A DNA stretch of 64,000 nucleotides from contig NC_056757.1 of the NCBI RefSeq assembly GCF_018687715.1, positions 5,183,501 through 5,247,500 of the forward strand, given 5' to 3'. Below the pieces are notes generated by a model that saw only the letters and a list, made by a program, of their open reading frames with translations, ran no database searches and was not told the DNA's origin. How positions within the stretch are numbered: the stretch's first letter is position 1; each line of letters begins with the position of its first letter. Below, one piece after another: positions 8,754-21,989 of the stretch. Position numbers and translations under genes: made by a program. Source of the stretch: Carya illinoinensis. Lineage: Eukaryota > Streptophyta > Magnoliopsida > Fagales > Juglandaceae.

Positions 8754-10953
8754 ATGGACAGCCAGAAGAGCCAGGCCAAGCTCACGAGAACACAGTCCTT
8801 ACTACTCCGGTCCTCTCCGACCATCCGATCGTCCTTTCACAGCCTCTCTTCGCTCACCCAGGAGGACGCCATCACACCCCGCCAAGAAGACGAGGAGGAG
8901 TTGAAGAAACCGATGAAATCCGGTTCTACCCCGAGAACCGGGTCGACCCGGTTGGCCAACCCGGTCCTCGCTATGGCCTCGCTCTTTTTCTTCACCCTCT
9001 TGTCGTTGTTCTTCTTCCTCTACTTTTTCTATCTGAGGAAGGAAGAGATACCCACTTCGGAGAACCTCCTCCTGGCTCTAATTTTCATCGCGGTGACGCT
9101 CTTCTTCGCGTCCAAGAACAAGGGTCTGTTCCACCAGATCACACTGCTCCTCAAACACTCGTGGGACGAGAAAGCGAAGAGACTCGGGCTCTCGAGAACC
9201 AACTCGAAGCCGGTCCAGTGGTTCATCGGCGACCCGAACGTCCCGAAAGCGAGAGAGAGCAAGAAGATCATACGGGAAGGCGTGGAGTTTTACAGCAATG
9301 GCGACTTCTATGAGGGGGAGTTCCACAAGGGGAGGTGTAATGGTAGTGGGGTGTACAATTACTTCGTGAACGGTAGGTACGAGGGGGAGTGGATCGACGG
9401 GAAGTACGATGGGTACGGGATTGAGGGCTGGGCGAGAGGGAGCAGGTACAAGGGTCAGTATAGGCAGGGCCTGAGGCATGGATTCGGGGTTTACAAGTTC
9501 TATACTGGGGACTCTTATGCAGGAGAATGGTCCAATGGGCAGAGCCATGGGGTCGGAGTGCAAACCTGCTCCGATGGGAGCTGCTATATTGGGGAGTTCA
9601 AGTGCGGGGTCAAGCACGGCCTAGGCTGCTACCATTTCAGGTAATTTCTTGAATTCTAATATCAGGTTTTGGGATTTTTTATTTTATTTGTAATTTTCTG
9701 CGAAAGTCTCAGATTTGAATAGGATTTTTCTTTGTTGCGTGTTTAAAATTCTTGGGTTTCTGTGATTGATAGCCTTATGACATTATCTTTGTGGGAGTTG
9801 TCATGCTTGAAGTATTTCATGATTGATAGAACAGTGGAGTTCTGACTGATGAATTTTGTGATTGGTTCTTGGATGTCTGTTTAATGGATGAAAGATCGGA
9901 TCTTTGAATTGGTCTCTGTTGGTAATTAAGCTTTTCTAAAGATGCACGGGTCATTGCAACGTTTGCCTTTTTTTTTTTTTTTCCCGAATTTGAGTCGTGG
10001 TTCTTGGGTTTTGAAGCGACCTCATATATCTGACTTGAGAAAGGACAAAGTCCACCTCAACCGTATCATAAACTTTCATCAAATCAATCTTGAGAGCACA
10101 CTGGGGTGTTATATGCCTTTCATTGCTGTTTTCTTAAGTTTGTGAAAGTTTCAAACTTTTGAACTCTGGGGGTCACTGCTCGCTGAATTTTATTCCTCTT
10201 TCTAGTCGCATAGGTCTCTTTATTTTGAAGGACCATCAAAGTCAGTGAAACTTTATATGCATTTAGGTTGCTCAGATTTGTTTGTAATATTTCACTAGCG
10301 CTGAAGTGATTGGTATCCTATGTCCTAGATTGATCCTCTTGTATTTTGGAACAAAGATACTCTTTCAGTTTATTTTCTTTAGGTATCCTTTCTAGAGCTA
10401 CTATGACTGGCTCTAATTTAGGAAAGTTATTTTACTATATCAGAAACCTGTTAGTGACTATGAATACGATTTTATTGTAGAAACGGAGATAGATATGCGG
10501 GAGAATATTTTGGAGACAAGATTCATGGATTTGGCATCTATCACTTTGCTAATGGTCACTGTTACGAGGGGTCATGGCACGAAGGTCGTAAGCAAGGCTA
10601 TGGTATGTATAGTTTCCGAAATGGAGACACAAGATGCGGTGAATGGGGGAGTACCGGCAGCCTTAAGTACCCTCTACCACCACTAACTGAGGCAGTCCTT
10701 CGAGCAGTTCAGGTATTCATTGGCATTGACATCCCAATTTATTATTGTCATTTTTCGTTGTTGTCAACCCTTGTTCATGCTAAAGCACACGTCTTACTTG
10801 TTTTGTGTCATTAAATTGCAGGCATCTAGAAAAACAGCAGAGAATGCTATTAACCTTCCACGAGTGGATGAACAGGTAAACAAGGCAGTCATGGCTGCAA
10901 ATAGGGCCGCCACTGCTGCTAGAGTGGCTGCCGTCAAAGCTGTTCAGAACTAA
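8754..10953 (+). CDS. MORN-repeat membrane protein
   Basis: Three exons: 8754-9640, 10481-10712 and 10822-10953, with GT-AG introns (TTTCAG|GTAATT, TTGTAG|AAACGG, GTTCAG|GTATTC, TTGCAG|GCATCT). They join in phase to about 416 residues. The N-terminus is Ser/Thr-rich and basic. Two hydrophobic segments lie at about residues 70-93 and 104-120. From about residue 180 there are seven full MORN units and one partial unit with the pattern YxGEWxxGxxHGxG; the last ones are in exon 2. The C-terminus is Ala-rich (AANRAATAARVAAVKAVQN). MORN repeats are known as membrane- or lipid-associated modules, and plants have a small family with this two-transmembrane plus MORN layout, often labelled SET7/9-like or PIP5K-like from the repeats alone. 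No kinase or SET domain is visible, so no enzymatic role should be assumed. Confidence 0.9.
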
Positions 10954-13547
10954 ATGGATGGGAAGTTTTGCGACACTAATGTCTAAGAGGGATTGGCGAC
11001 TTTGTTCGTGTACATTTTCACTAATTTTTAGTCCTTGGAAGATGACACCCCAGTGAGCAAAACGCTCATCGGAGGTTGAGAGAGAGATTATGTTTTGAGT
11101 TTTTGTAGATCACATTGCAACTTGTATATACCCCATGTACATCAATGGAAGAAGAGTTTTGAAGCTCAAATGGTTCTTTCCTTTTCTTTCTACTTTGATT
11201 TTTTCTTTTAATCTTTTTTCGATTGTACCTGTAAATTGAGTGGTTGATTTCTTGTGGGGCATCCCATACATAAGCATGGAAGCTCCATGAAGAGGAGGTA
11301 TGATGCCAGCTTGTCTTGCATCGTCATTTCATGTACTTCGAGGGCGACAATACGAGAGCTTCATCGAAATATATTTTGGGCCTACTGCTGTGTACGTACT
11401 TTAGGATTGAGGGGAAAAAAACAAAACTGCACAACCGTTACTCTAATTAAGTTGCATGACGTTGTTGAATCCCAACTGTACAACCATTTTTATAGTTTCT
11501 GTGATGTGGGCAGATGCAGATTCTGGGTGTTTGCTTATCAAAATGGACGTCGCCAACTCTTCAAATATGAAATGGCTGATGGATGTCTTGAACTGATTTG
11601 GCAAATGCCAAATCAGTGTAGTATACATCGGGACAAAGGTTCCATTAAACTAATTATAAGAAGCCATGTGCTTTCTTCCTGCAAGATATGTTCGAGATTT
11701 GTCGTTATTTTTACGCATAGCCACATGAGATGATAGTTGTGGGCGGGGTTGTCTTGGTAGAAGGGGAAAAAAAATATTACTTTATCGCATGCTGGATACA
11801 CGGTGCATTTTATTCATTTCAAAGGCACCAAAAAGAAGGGTTTTTCCTTTACTTTTTTTTTTTTATTATTTTTAAATTTGAAAGTGTGGAAAGCTATGCA
11901 ATTATTTTTTATAATGATTTTTACGCTTTTAGAGTGGCTTTAGAGTGGTAAAGTTTCGTGTATTGCTTTTCAAATTTTGAAAAAAGCTTATAGATTTCAT
12001 ATCTACAAGAAAAAATCTATTTTTTAGTATAAAATGTCACTATTTCTTAAGAGGAGTGCTTGAAACGTATACATTCTAAACTTGTATTTAATTTTTTTTT
12101 TTTCATTTTATTCTAATTAGGGGCTGAAAAATCCTAACAAACATTCTATTATAGCTAGGGCAATATGAGAAAAAAATGGATAAAAAAGATTTAAGACTAG
12201 TAAATTAGCTCACATCCATCCTTAGTAATATTGGACAAACCAAAGAGGCAAATGCCTCAAAGATAATTTTCATTTACGTAGTCTGTGAAGTATAAGTACT
12301 AAAACTCAACTAATTTCAACCCAGTTATTGATGAGATTAACTACTTTTTAAACTTTTCATAAAAGGGTTAAACTTATCATATTAACTTACTTAAATACAT
12401 TTCAATCTAAAAAGTTAAATCAATCTTAATCTAAAAAAGTTAAACTCATCTTAATATGACCTATAAAATATTACTATTCATAACTTAATTTAACTTATGT
12501 TAACATTCAAACGTAGCCTAAAAATAATAAATTCGACCATTTCTGAACTTGATTTGGTGGGGTGATCAGCCAAAACAATTTAAAGACTTTCATTTTGCTT
12601 CTATTTTACTTTAAATTAGTTAGCAACTGGATTCAAATCGCTCTCAAAATCAAACTTCCAACCACTCCACATGGAGAAAAGCCAACAAGGAGACGACAGG
12701 GGGGGTGGTTTTTTAATTTTTTAAGAGGTCGTAGGATGAGATGGCTTCTGCTATCTCACTTGACCGATCCTCGATTCCAAAAAGAACCGAAAAAGGTACT
12801 AACTCTGCTATGACAAAACCGGCCTATTTCTAACATATTAGTCTAATTAGGAATGATCATTTTATAAAAATAAATTTAACGAATCATATAAAATCATGTT
12901 AACGTGAATTTAATTTTGTAGAACATCTTTATATCTCCTTATTAGTAAATTAACAAATTTAACATAGAGAGAGAGAGGCAGGTGCTTTGACGTGGAGTAT
13001 AATGTCATGTAGCATGTTCTTAGCATTACTCTGCAATAGGCATCCACTTTGGCCAACATCGATGCATTATTGCTTATGGTTTGGTTTTATAATTGCAAAT
13101 TTTGTCGTTTTGGTTACCTTGGAAGGATTCATTATCCGACCGCCATGAGAGCTACTTGAATTTAATAAATGCAGGCATTTGTTTCCTAGTTTGGAAACTA
13201 GATCTGGTCAAATTTCTTGGGGGAAATCCTAAAAAAGTATTTGCTAAGAACCAAGCTGCTACCTGTTCAATTATATCAGAACCGATGATGCGAAAAGGAA
13301 ACAATGTGCAAATGTTTCACTAACAGCACTTGCTAGATCGCAAACTGTCGTATCCTTGATTATCCTATCCATTTCATGATTTTTCTCGTGGAACTAAACT
13401 CAAATTTCCATCAAGAAAACCATAATTTAGGACGAGAAAAACTCATTGCACATTGCCATGTAAAGAGTGATAATAGAGAGACAATGTTTACGCAAATTTT
13501 CTTATATTTATAGTGAAATGGCAATGTCATGTAAGCTAGTTAGGAGT

Positions 13548-13694
13548 AATGTTATATTCAATTATTGAATACGCACGCGTCATGCAGTCACTTTGAAAGA
13601 AATTAATTTCTTTTAATATGAATATCATATTTATTCATTTTTTTTAAAATGATTGTACAACACTTGCACACTCATAACTATTATTTCTCTTTCT
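13548..13694. mobile_element. Small MITE, AGGAGTAATGTTA family
   Basis: Begins AGGAGTAATGTTATATTCA and ends ATTATTTCTCTTT. Diverged relatives with the same start (GAGTAATRCTA) and end (ATATCATTTCTCTTT) lie at 42590-42806 and, more loosely, at 41667-41842. Only end similarity and shared interior words (TTTTTTAAAATGATTG-like) were used; the target duplication is unclear. Confidence 0.4.
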
Positions 13695-13741
13695 CGTAAA
13701 TATTATAATTTCGGAATGAAAACAAAATTGTAATTATTTTT

Positions 13742-13904
13742 AGCTAGTAAAGATGAAGCTGTTCTATTTGTAAAGCATTTTATTTAATAATTCACTTCAT
13801 CTTGCAGTCATCTTCAATTCATGCAATGTAGCTAGTAAAGATGGAGCTGCCTATTCAAGATAGCTCAAAATATGAGTTGCATTCATCTTCAACTCATGCA
13901 ATGA
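13742..13904. repeat. Short direct repeats (TAGCTAGTAAAGATG and CATCTTCAAYTCATGCAATG)
   Basis: TAGCTAGTAAAGATG occurs near 13742 and 13830. CATCTTCAATTCATGCAATG and CATCTTCAACTCATGCAATG occur near 13810 and 13884. This is an old local duplication of about 75-90 bp. Confidence 0.55.
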
Positions 13905-15207
13905 AAAAATGCACCAGAATCGCCTCAATTCCATGGTTCATGAAGGTGTATCATATACCCTCTTGTCCATGACTTGCATCAAGAGAAGAAAAAAGAAGAC
14001 AAAAATGCAAATGTTTATTTATGAACCAATTGCATTTTCTTATTAATTGCCTTCAACATTCAGGCAGAAAAATCTCTGACCTTCATTTTCAAGTGTCCAA
14101 ACGGTCTAAAACAAACACTTTATTTGACTTTCAAAGTTCATTTGTGTTGCCGGGCATTTTAACTTGAATCGATGCGCGCATAGATGTCTAAAGTCATTGA
14201 TCATTTGGGAGCAGGAAATTAAGAAAAGTGATAGACATGTACAAAAATCTTATATAAAAAATTTAATGACTTATTATAATATGACTGATATGATTTATTA
14301 TAATACGTTAGATCTATTTTATAATAAAAAATAATTTATAATTTGATGAATCATATTAAACTATATCATTGTATAAAATTTTTTGTGTAAAATTTGTATA
14401 TATATAGAAACATTTCTGAAAATAAAGTTGTCTCCTTTTAACTTTTGTATCTCTTTATTATAAAATAAATCTAATAAATTATATAAAATTGCGTCGATTT
14501 ATAAATTTATTTTTATATAATTTATTTATATTTATATCACTTCTCCTTATTTGATATATTTTGACAGTTATGAAATTTAGCTGGAGAGCTGGTTAGTCAC
14601 CTACTAAAGTCTCTATATTGACTTTCCACAAAAAGAGGTTAGCAGATGGAGGTCACGAGGAATAGCCTTCCCCTAGTTCTCTTTCACTCACCAGTTTCAT
14701 TATGTGAAAGCAAATTTACATACCGATCAGTATATTAATATTATTATTTTTATATTTAAAATTTAAATTGATATTATCTTTATTAAAATTAGACTTGTTG
14801 ACCAATTATATTAGATAAATGCGCGTATTAGTATACATAATCACTTTCTCAACAAGATTTATCATTATGAATTATAATATGAAACATTATTAATTAACTT
14901 AATTAATAAATATATAAGACTCATTGTGGAATTAATTCGGCCAAACAATAAGGAGGAAAATAAACTATTCATTAATGTTCTTTTAAATTCAAAACCTAGA
15001 GCGTTTGATTAGTCAAACACATTAATTAATGATCAGTATCCCTTAGCTGGCTCCTATATCTATGACCAAGGATGTAGAGGAATTATTCAAACAGACTTTT
15101 TTCTTTCTTTCTCGATTCTCATCCAAACACCGACTTGTTTGAATATGATGTGCATTGGTGTATAACTTGAGTAGAATTTCTTTTCTTCTTGCTCAAGAAT
15201 ACTTCAT

Positions 15208-15274
15208 TATATATAAATATATACATATATATATATATATATATATGTATATACATATATGTATATGTATATAT
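15208..15274. repeat. TA-rich microsatellite
   Basis: A mostly AT dinucleotide tract with GTAT/ACAT interruptions. Copy B (near 33180-33200) has a much shorter version. Confidence 0.7.
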
Positions 15275-16859
15275 TCTCAGCATTTTTTAATTGTTATTTT
15301 TAATATTGACCCGACAATGAGCATTCAAACATTAGTTTTTTAAGTGACCATAACATATGCTGAATGCTTGGTCAAGATTTAAGATTCTTACAAAGGCAGC
15401 AAGTAAAAATTTTCTAATTTCTTTTTTTAATTCTGAGATTGATGAACAACATCATTGTATAGTATAGATTAAAGGACTGTTTAGGAACACAATTGTTGTT
15501 AGATATTTTTAAGCTATTTAACTAATGTTTATAAATTATTTATTGCTATTTTTAAACTATCACTACTATTCACAGATATTATAAAATATTCTTATTATTA
15601 AAACGAGTCCTAAGAATTTGGAACTTCATTAATGAAATAACTAATAACTCATGATCGTGAATTGCGGTCAAATTAGGGTTTGACATGCTTACCCAATTGT
15701 ACAATGGGATGAATGTTTTGATAATATATGTTTTTAGATTTTAAAATGTATATATAGTTTGAAAAAATACGTTTCAATTAACCTTTATGATCATAACGAA
15801 AGCCATTTTCATGATGTTATTGAATTGTAAAAAATGAAACATATTTCATTCACAAAAGAACCTCATAATAAAAATAAATTTAAAAATTAACTTGATTTGA
15901 TATGATATACGTCAGATAATAAAATTTATTTTTACTATAAAGTAAGTTTGGCATACTATATCAAAATATGTCAGCTTATAAATTTATTTTTATAAGATTT
16001 TTTTATAAATTTAGTACTTTTCGTTAAAAATATATATATCTCATCTAACAATAATCATGGTGGTGTTTTACTTAGGTCTTTAAAAGCTATAAAAAAAAAA
16101 AAAAAAAAAAAAGAAAACTCTTATCCTATGCTTTTTTTTAATGATTATTATTATTTGAAACAATATAATATAATAGGTTGTAGGGGCCTAACTTTGTTAG
16201 TGTAGCCTTGACAATGATATCATTCGGCCCCATGAATGTCGAGTAAAGGACAAACTAATAACCACTAGGGTGGTCCAAAAAGATGAACGTATATAATAAT
16301 GGCTAAATGCGAAATGTAACTACATTAATGATTATTGGTTATAAATCCATTTACCGAGTCAAGTCGCTCCAAGATGACCAGCAGCAGCTAAATTTCCAAA
16401 TATATAGATCATGTACATGACTACAATATCTATGATGTTAATAGATTTAATGTCATGTACGTGTTAGGTGACCATTTATTAATGTAGAGAAAATCTTCTC
16501 ATTAGCCACTGTACCAAACCCCACACTCCACACCCTACGTGTGAACCGGGTTCACTAACACCGAAACTGGTTCTGTGTTTTTCTTTTCATATGCCACTGC
16601 GTTTTGTTTTTACCAACTGGAGCACCGTTGATTTGTACTGGATAAAGCAAATCTAAATTCCTGCAGTACTCCGTGATGGCTAAAGCATCGAGAATGGCTT
16701 CATTAATTGGCTTAGGACAAGCAAAACTTGATTATTTAATTTGAGGAGAGTGAGAGGTCGAAGAGAGAGAGCTTGAGGAGACATAGGTCAGAGAGAGATA
16801 GAGCTCGCCGAGAGAGAAGCGGTTTGATGAGAGAGAGAGAGAGACGGGGAGATGAGAGA

Positions 16860-16937
16860 CGGTGGCGGAACTAGCAATTTTTTTTGAAGAGGCTAAATTT
16901 TCTAACGTGCGATACATGAAAATTTAAAATTCATAAA

Positions 16938-16981
<44 letters not shown>

Positions 16982-17725
16982 TATATAATTAAATTTCGAT
17001 CATTTGTAATTAATTTACATGTGAAAATAAAATTCTAAAAATAGAATATCTTAATATATATTTTAGATTTTTGATGATAATGTTTCATAAAATATTATTT
17101 ATCTATTATTATTTTTATAATAAAATATTTATAATTTATTTGCTTCATATAAACTATCAAGTAATTTTTGAGAATATTATCTTTCATTTTAGTATGTAAG
17201 CTAGTTTATTAAATTTTATGTAAACTCTAGATATTTTCATGTTATATTAAGTATATAATATTATAATACATACCTTAAATAAGTTTTTTCTTGCTTAATG
17301 AAGTCTAGAGAATAAAACCTCTCAATTATTTTCTATATAGATCACTAACTTTAAATAATTTTTGTTATTTTTTACTTTGAATTCTATATTAAGAAATCTA
17401 ATATTATATAACAACAAACTTTAAAATCTATATTAATAAGTTTATTATTTCTCTTAAATTTAGTTTTGATTTAATTTAGATGAGACCACACTCTTGAAAA
17501 TAAATAATATATAGAAATTATACAAAATTATGATATTATAGGAAAAAAATTGGAGAGACATTTCAAAGTATATTGAAATTTTATAAAATTTTGTAGAGCA
17601 TATGAAGATTATAAATTTTTTTGGGAGCCATTTTTTATATTTATTAAATTATGATTAAAAATTAGGATATATTTTGATTTTTCAAAACTTTTTGGCCCCT
17701 CTTAGATATATGTAGTTCCGCCATT
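16860..17725 (+). mobile_element. Nested element of 866 bp with TGGCGGAACTA ends and 9-bp target duplication
   Basis: Left end GGTGGCGGAACTAGCAATTT. The right end read in reverse is AATGGCGGAACTACATATAT. Both run on into GAGGGGC- or GAGGCTA-like words. Flanks are GATGAGAGA (16851-16859) and GATGTGAGA (17726-17734), a 9-bp duplication with one mismatch. The interior is about 80 percent AT and has no coding frame. A 9-bp duplication points to the Mutator superfamily, though the ends alone do not prove it. Confidence 0.6.
16941..16977. repeat. (AT)n microsatellite
   Basis: Uninterrupted AT dinucleotides inside the nested element at 16860-17725. Confidence 0.85.
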
Positions 17726-18789
17726 GATGTGAGAGATAGGTTGTTAGGTGACGAGGGTCCGATATTGAAAAAAAAAAAAAAAATCATGTGGGATTTAGGG
17801 TGGAAATAGTTGTTGATGTATAGCAAAACTCTTTAATATAATTATAATGAATTAATAGTTGCAGATGGAGGAATGTCGCTCGGTATCGCTAGATAGAAAG
17901 AAGGCATCGTTGAATGGCACTAGGCAGATGATGGAGATGTGACGCAGGTGTGGGAGGAGGTATTTCGCGGGCACATATTTAAATGGGAGAATGAAGAAAA
18001 ATCACTAAGACGTATAAGAATCAAAACGTACATTTTGTTTTTTCTTTTTTTTAAAAATTAAAAGAAAAAACAGCAGCCATGTCGAGTGTGCATTGTATGC
18101 ACTGCTACAGTAATTACTCTATAGTTTTACCCATATTAATACGAGTGGATTTTCAGCTGTGGTTAGTGGGGCTCGAAAGAGATTGATTGCTTAGAGGGAC
18201 CCCTGCCTTATAATGATCAATACCCGTGAGCACGGAGATGATCATGTATCATAATTTTAAGCCTGCTATAATTCTATATAATATGTGCTTAATTATTACA
18301 GATCATATATTAATATAAGTCCATCTCTTTTATCAGGAAAATTTAAAATCAACATGATCATCATCATCGTGTGGCTCCGAACTGTCATATCATACGATAA
18401 ATTTTCTTTTAATAAAGCGTTTCTGCATTCGAATTTTTAAATTTAGAGTATTGAAAGAAATAAACACATTAACTTATGTAGTATTTATAGATGTTGGAAC
18501 AACCTTTTTTTTTTTTTTTTTTTGACGATATTAATGCATATATCCTGAATGTTGAATGTCTATTTTATGTGTCTATTACTTTCTCATTCTAAGCCATAGA
18601 ATTCAATAGAGTTATAAACTGGGCACGTTGTTTGACTTCTATGCTAGGGGCATTAAATTGATCATTACCCTCTCTTTATGAATTTAGGGTAGAAGTCCAT
18701 TTTTCTTATCTGTACTAAAGTCAATTTCCTTTGATGGCGGGCTAGAAGTCCTTGTGTAGTTGTGTATGATCAATCGCTCCAAAGTAAAA

Positions 18790-19235
18790 ATATAAAAAAA
18801 AAATTATTTAAGGTTAGTGATTTATATGAAAAATAATTGAAAAGTTTTATCTTTTAAACTTTATCGAGTAAAAAAAAAACTTATTTAAAATCTTTATTAT
18901 AATATTATATACTTAATGTGATATGAAAATATCTAAAATTTATATGAAACTTAATAAACTAACTTACATATATAATAAAATGAAAGATGACGTTCAAAAA
19001 ATTTACTTTATAATTTATATAAAGTAAATAAATTCTAAATATTTCAGTATAAAAATAATAATAGATAAATATTATTTTATAAAATATTATTGTAAAAACT
19101 CTAAAATATATAGTAAGATGTTTTATTTTAAAATTTTTATTTCTAAATATATATTATAAATTATCAAAATCTAATTTGATATATATATGTTTTTATAAAA
19201 TTTAACCCCCTAAAAAAAATTTCAGATTCCTTCGC
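18790..19235 (-). mobile_element. Truncated, inverted relative of the 16860-17725 element
   Basis: Read on the minus strand, this begins GGCAGCGAAGGAATCTGAAA, then TTTTTTTTAGGGGGTTAAAT and TAAAAACATATATA. It then matches the interior of the 866-bp element (for example CTTAATATAACATGAAAATA there against CTTAATGTGATATGAAAATA here). The far end is missing. Confidence 0.55.
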
Positions 19236-19629
19236 TGCCTGTCAACTCATATAGTTAACCTCAACTTTTAAACAATTATAAAGAATTTTTTTCTTCTTTT
19301 AGAAAAGCATTTATTATTTTAATCAACCAAATAGTTACCCAACGAATATCAATATGTCAGTCACATTTTGCCACGTTGAAAAGTGACAAAGACTGCTGTG
19401 TTCAGGCACTGAAGTTAGTAAATATAGAAATTTAAGAAACTCCAACTACGATTATTATAATTTATTTTAGGAAAATCTAAGTTGCGTCTTGGTTTTGCCC
19501 TTCACTTCAACACTCGTCTATTTTTATTTCAATTTTTTAATGATTAAAAAAATAACTATTAATAAATTTCTTAAAAAAATAATTTTGGTTAAGTTTTTTC
19601 TTAAAGAAAATTTTAAAGATTGGTAAAAA

Positions 19630-19975
19630 CTTAAGCCCTATTTGGTGTCATATATCGTTTCAATCCATCTTATCTCATATCAATATTCAAATTCTATTCA
19701 AATATTTACATTTTTCAATTTTAGTTTTGTAACTTTTTCATATAATCATTACAATTTTTATAAATTTTTAATTAATATACAAAAAAATAAAATTTTTTAA
19801 ATTTAAAAATAAAAATAATATTATAACAAGATTTGTAACTTTATATTATTTTTAATAAATTTTTTTCTCTTATTTCCTGAAATCTTATCAATAAATTATC
19901 TTACTTCTATTCATATATTTTTTTTATTTCATTTTTTTTTATTTTTTATATATATAACTAAACAAAGCCTTTCTT
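19630..19975. mobile_element. MITE-like AT-rich insertion
   Basis: Starts AGCCCTATTTGGTGTCATAT and ends with the inverted-looking ATATAACTAAACAAAGCC. The interior has the CATCTTATCTCAT and ATTTTTAATTAATATAC words of a common small-element family. The matching place in copy B lacks it in this form. Ends and target duplication are approximate. Confidence 0.35.
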
Positions 19976-20024
19976 TAAAAACTGTATTTGCAAGGAGTTA
20001 GGCCCGCATAACAATTGCAGTGAG

Positions 20025-20707
20025 TAGGGGTGTAAAAAAAAATAGATAAACCGATAAACCAGACCGGACCGAACCAAACCGGTGGCATCGGTCTGGTTTC
20101 GAGGTTGGTTCGATCCGGTACTGGTTTTAGTTTTCTTAAAACCGATTAAAATTGGTCCGGTTCTAATTTTTCTTTTTATAAAATAAGATCGGACCGGACC
20201 AGACCGATTTATATATATTTTTTAATTTTTTATTTTGTATATAATATTTATATATAATATATAACTATATATAAAATAGTTTGTACTATATGATAAATTA
20301 CTAATTAATATAATATTAAATTTTAAAATCTTATATAATTTTACTTATTGTATTAATAGTTATAGTAATATTATATAATGCATATTAATAGTTATATTTA
20401 TACTATATCATTATATATTATAATATAATACTATAATATATCATTATAGTCTATAATACAATTATAATATACTACAATATATTATAACTATAGTATTATA
20501 TACTATATTATATATATTATATAATATATAGTACATTAAGACCGATAAAACTGGACCGAACCGGACTAGAAACCGTTAAAACCGGAATACCGGTTTAGGA
20601 GGGTAACAGGTGCGTAATCGGTTTTGAAAAATATAAAACCGGTATATACCAATTCGATCCTAAATTTTATTCAAAACAGGATTAAACCAAATCGATTATA
20701 CCCCTAA
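20025..20707. mobile_element. hAT-like nonautonomous element (TAGGGGTGTAAA family)
   Basis: Left end TAGGGGTGTAAAAAAAAATA; the right end read in reverse is TTAGGGGTATAATCGATTTG. It is flanked by CAGTGAGT at 20018-20025 and 20708-20715, one base of which overlaps the end. Copy B has the undisturbed GCAGTGA at 44799-44805, an empty site. The interior has many CCGGACCGAACCGG-like words and an AT-rich core. A diverged relative lies at 46289-46841. Confidence 0.65.
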
Positions 20708-21286
20708 CAGTGAGTTCCTATCTGAGAGCTCACTTCATGAGATTTTTAGCAAGACACACGAGTATGGTACTTAGGCCCAGATCGAGATAGTTCCATCCTG
20801 AGCTTCTGCCTGAAAGTAATTTCGGCTTAAATGGATTTGTTCTGGGCCATTTCTTCCAATTTAACCTATATACTATTAGACGAACAAAAAAAAAAAAAAA
20901 AACACATAGTAAATTCTTTTATGTATGACGGGGCACCTCAGAGTACGGTTTGAATGTAACATAATTTTAACAAACTTTGTTACTCATAATCATCTTGATA
21001 TATTATATTTATTTTTATTTTTTATTATATTTTTTCTAAATTAATTAAATTTTTCGACTACTCATCATCAATATATTACATATTTGATAAAAGAAAAAAA
21101 ATATAAAATTATGTATCGTGTATTGTGAAGATGATGAGTAAAATTTCTCATTTGGTTAAACTCCGAACACGGGGGATTTTGCTAAAGAAATGTGGCCTGT
21201 AGGAACTATTTATACCTAGGGTTCAAAACTTAAACACGAGGAAAGTATACCACTAAGACCAATACTAATCTCGATCCATTCTTATG

Positions 21287-21966
21287 TGATGAAGAAATGC
21301 CAAGCTTTTGGTTCCAACGACTTGCCGTTTGCTCATTTCCTTGTATTTCATTAATGGCATTCTTTGTAATATTGGGTAAATGACAATTATGTAATCACTT
21401 AGTTTTATATATAAACGCATGTGAGCCTTACGGGAGAAGCAGAGTCAAAAATTTCTTTTCTTCTTCTTCGTGAAGCCGCTGTCTGAGAGAAACAGAGAGT
21501 AAAATCCTTGTTTTTCATCAAGATCAAATCAGCCCTTGAGGTGAAGATCAAGTGTAAGAAAGATGTGGTTTCGCTAGAGAATAATACGAGGAAGTCACTT
21601 CCTATTTTTGTGCGATGAGAAATGGTTGTAAGTGATTGTAAACTCTATTCTGAAGTATTCTTTAATCATAAAGATTCTTAGACTGTTTCTGCCGTGGATG
21701 TAGACCATTATGGTCGAATCACGTAATTTCTTGTGTTGATTTTGCATTTCTTTTATTATTCTTGCATTTCTTTTTGATCTTGCATGAATATATATTATAA
21801 TTTCAGATTTCTAATTTGTTTAAAATAGAAAACTAAACTGATTAAGTTCATCATTTAATTTTCTTGAAATTTTGGTTGTCCTCTGTTCAAATTAATTGCA
21901 TATTATAACTAGTTACATTAATTTGGTTATTTGAGTATTTGTTGTGAAAGGGCTAAAAATATAACA
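21287..21966 (+). repeat. 5' LTR of the Copia element
   Basis: Begins TGATGAAGAAATGCCAAGC and ends GGCTAAAAATATAACA, about 680 bp. It is closely similar to 26627-27296. Confidence 0.9.
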
Positions 21967-21968
21967 AG

Positions 21969-21981
21969 TGGTATCAAGAGC
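21969..21981 (+). other. Primer binding site of the Copia element
   Basis: TGGTATCAAGAGC, two bases after the 5' LTR. It is close to the tRNA-iMet primer site TGGTATCAGAGC used by many plant Copia elements. Confidence 0.75.
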
Positions 21982-21989
21982 TTGGTTCG

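Larger units (their letters stand above)
10954..15179. other. 3' flank of the MORN gene and AT-rich intergenic DNA
   Basis: The first 200 bp look like a 3' untranslated region. The rest is AT-rich with many small repeats. Open stretches near 11254-11733, 12562-12813 and 13093-13323 show no known domain and no coding-like composition, so I do not call them genes. Features I can support inside are listed separately. Confidence 0.5.
16487..18140. mobile_element. Indel of about 1.65 kb, probable nonautonomous DNA element
   Basis: Present in copy A and absent at the matching place in copy B (34385-34440). The outer ends look like weak inverted repeats: GAGAAAATCTTCTCATTAGC with CCACTGTA on the left, and on the right (read in reverse) GGTAAAACTATAGAGTAATT with ACTGTAG. 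ATTAAT words flank both ends, but copy B has about 45 extra bases there, so the exact target duplication is not settled. It contains GA-rich stretches, no protein, and a nested element at 16860-17725. Confidence 0.45.

Noticed and set aside
8702..9617. Long frames overlapping MORN exon 1 on both strands
   Set aside because: The MORN frame has clear repeats, transmembrane segments and phase-matching introns. The others are shadows of this GC-rich exon.
11254..11733. 159-codon open frame downstream of the MORN gene
   Set aside because: No domain, Cys-rich random-looking composition, and no paralogue elsewhere in the window.
16478..18146. TATTAAT as a clean 7-bp target duplication of the 1.65-kb insertion
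   Set aside because: Copy B has about 45 extra bases at this place, so it is not a clean empty site, and the word is AT-rich and likely by chance.
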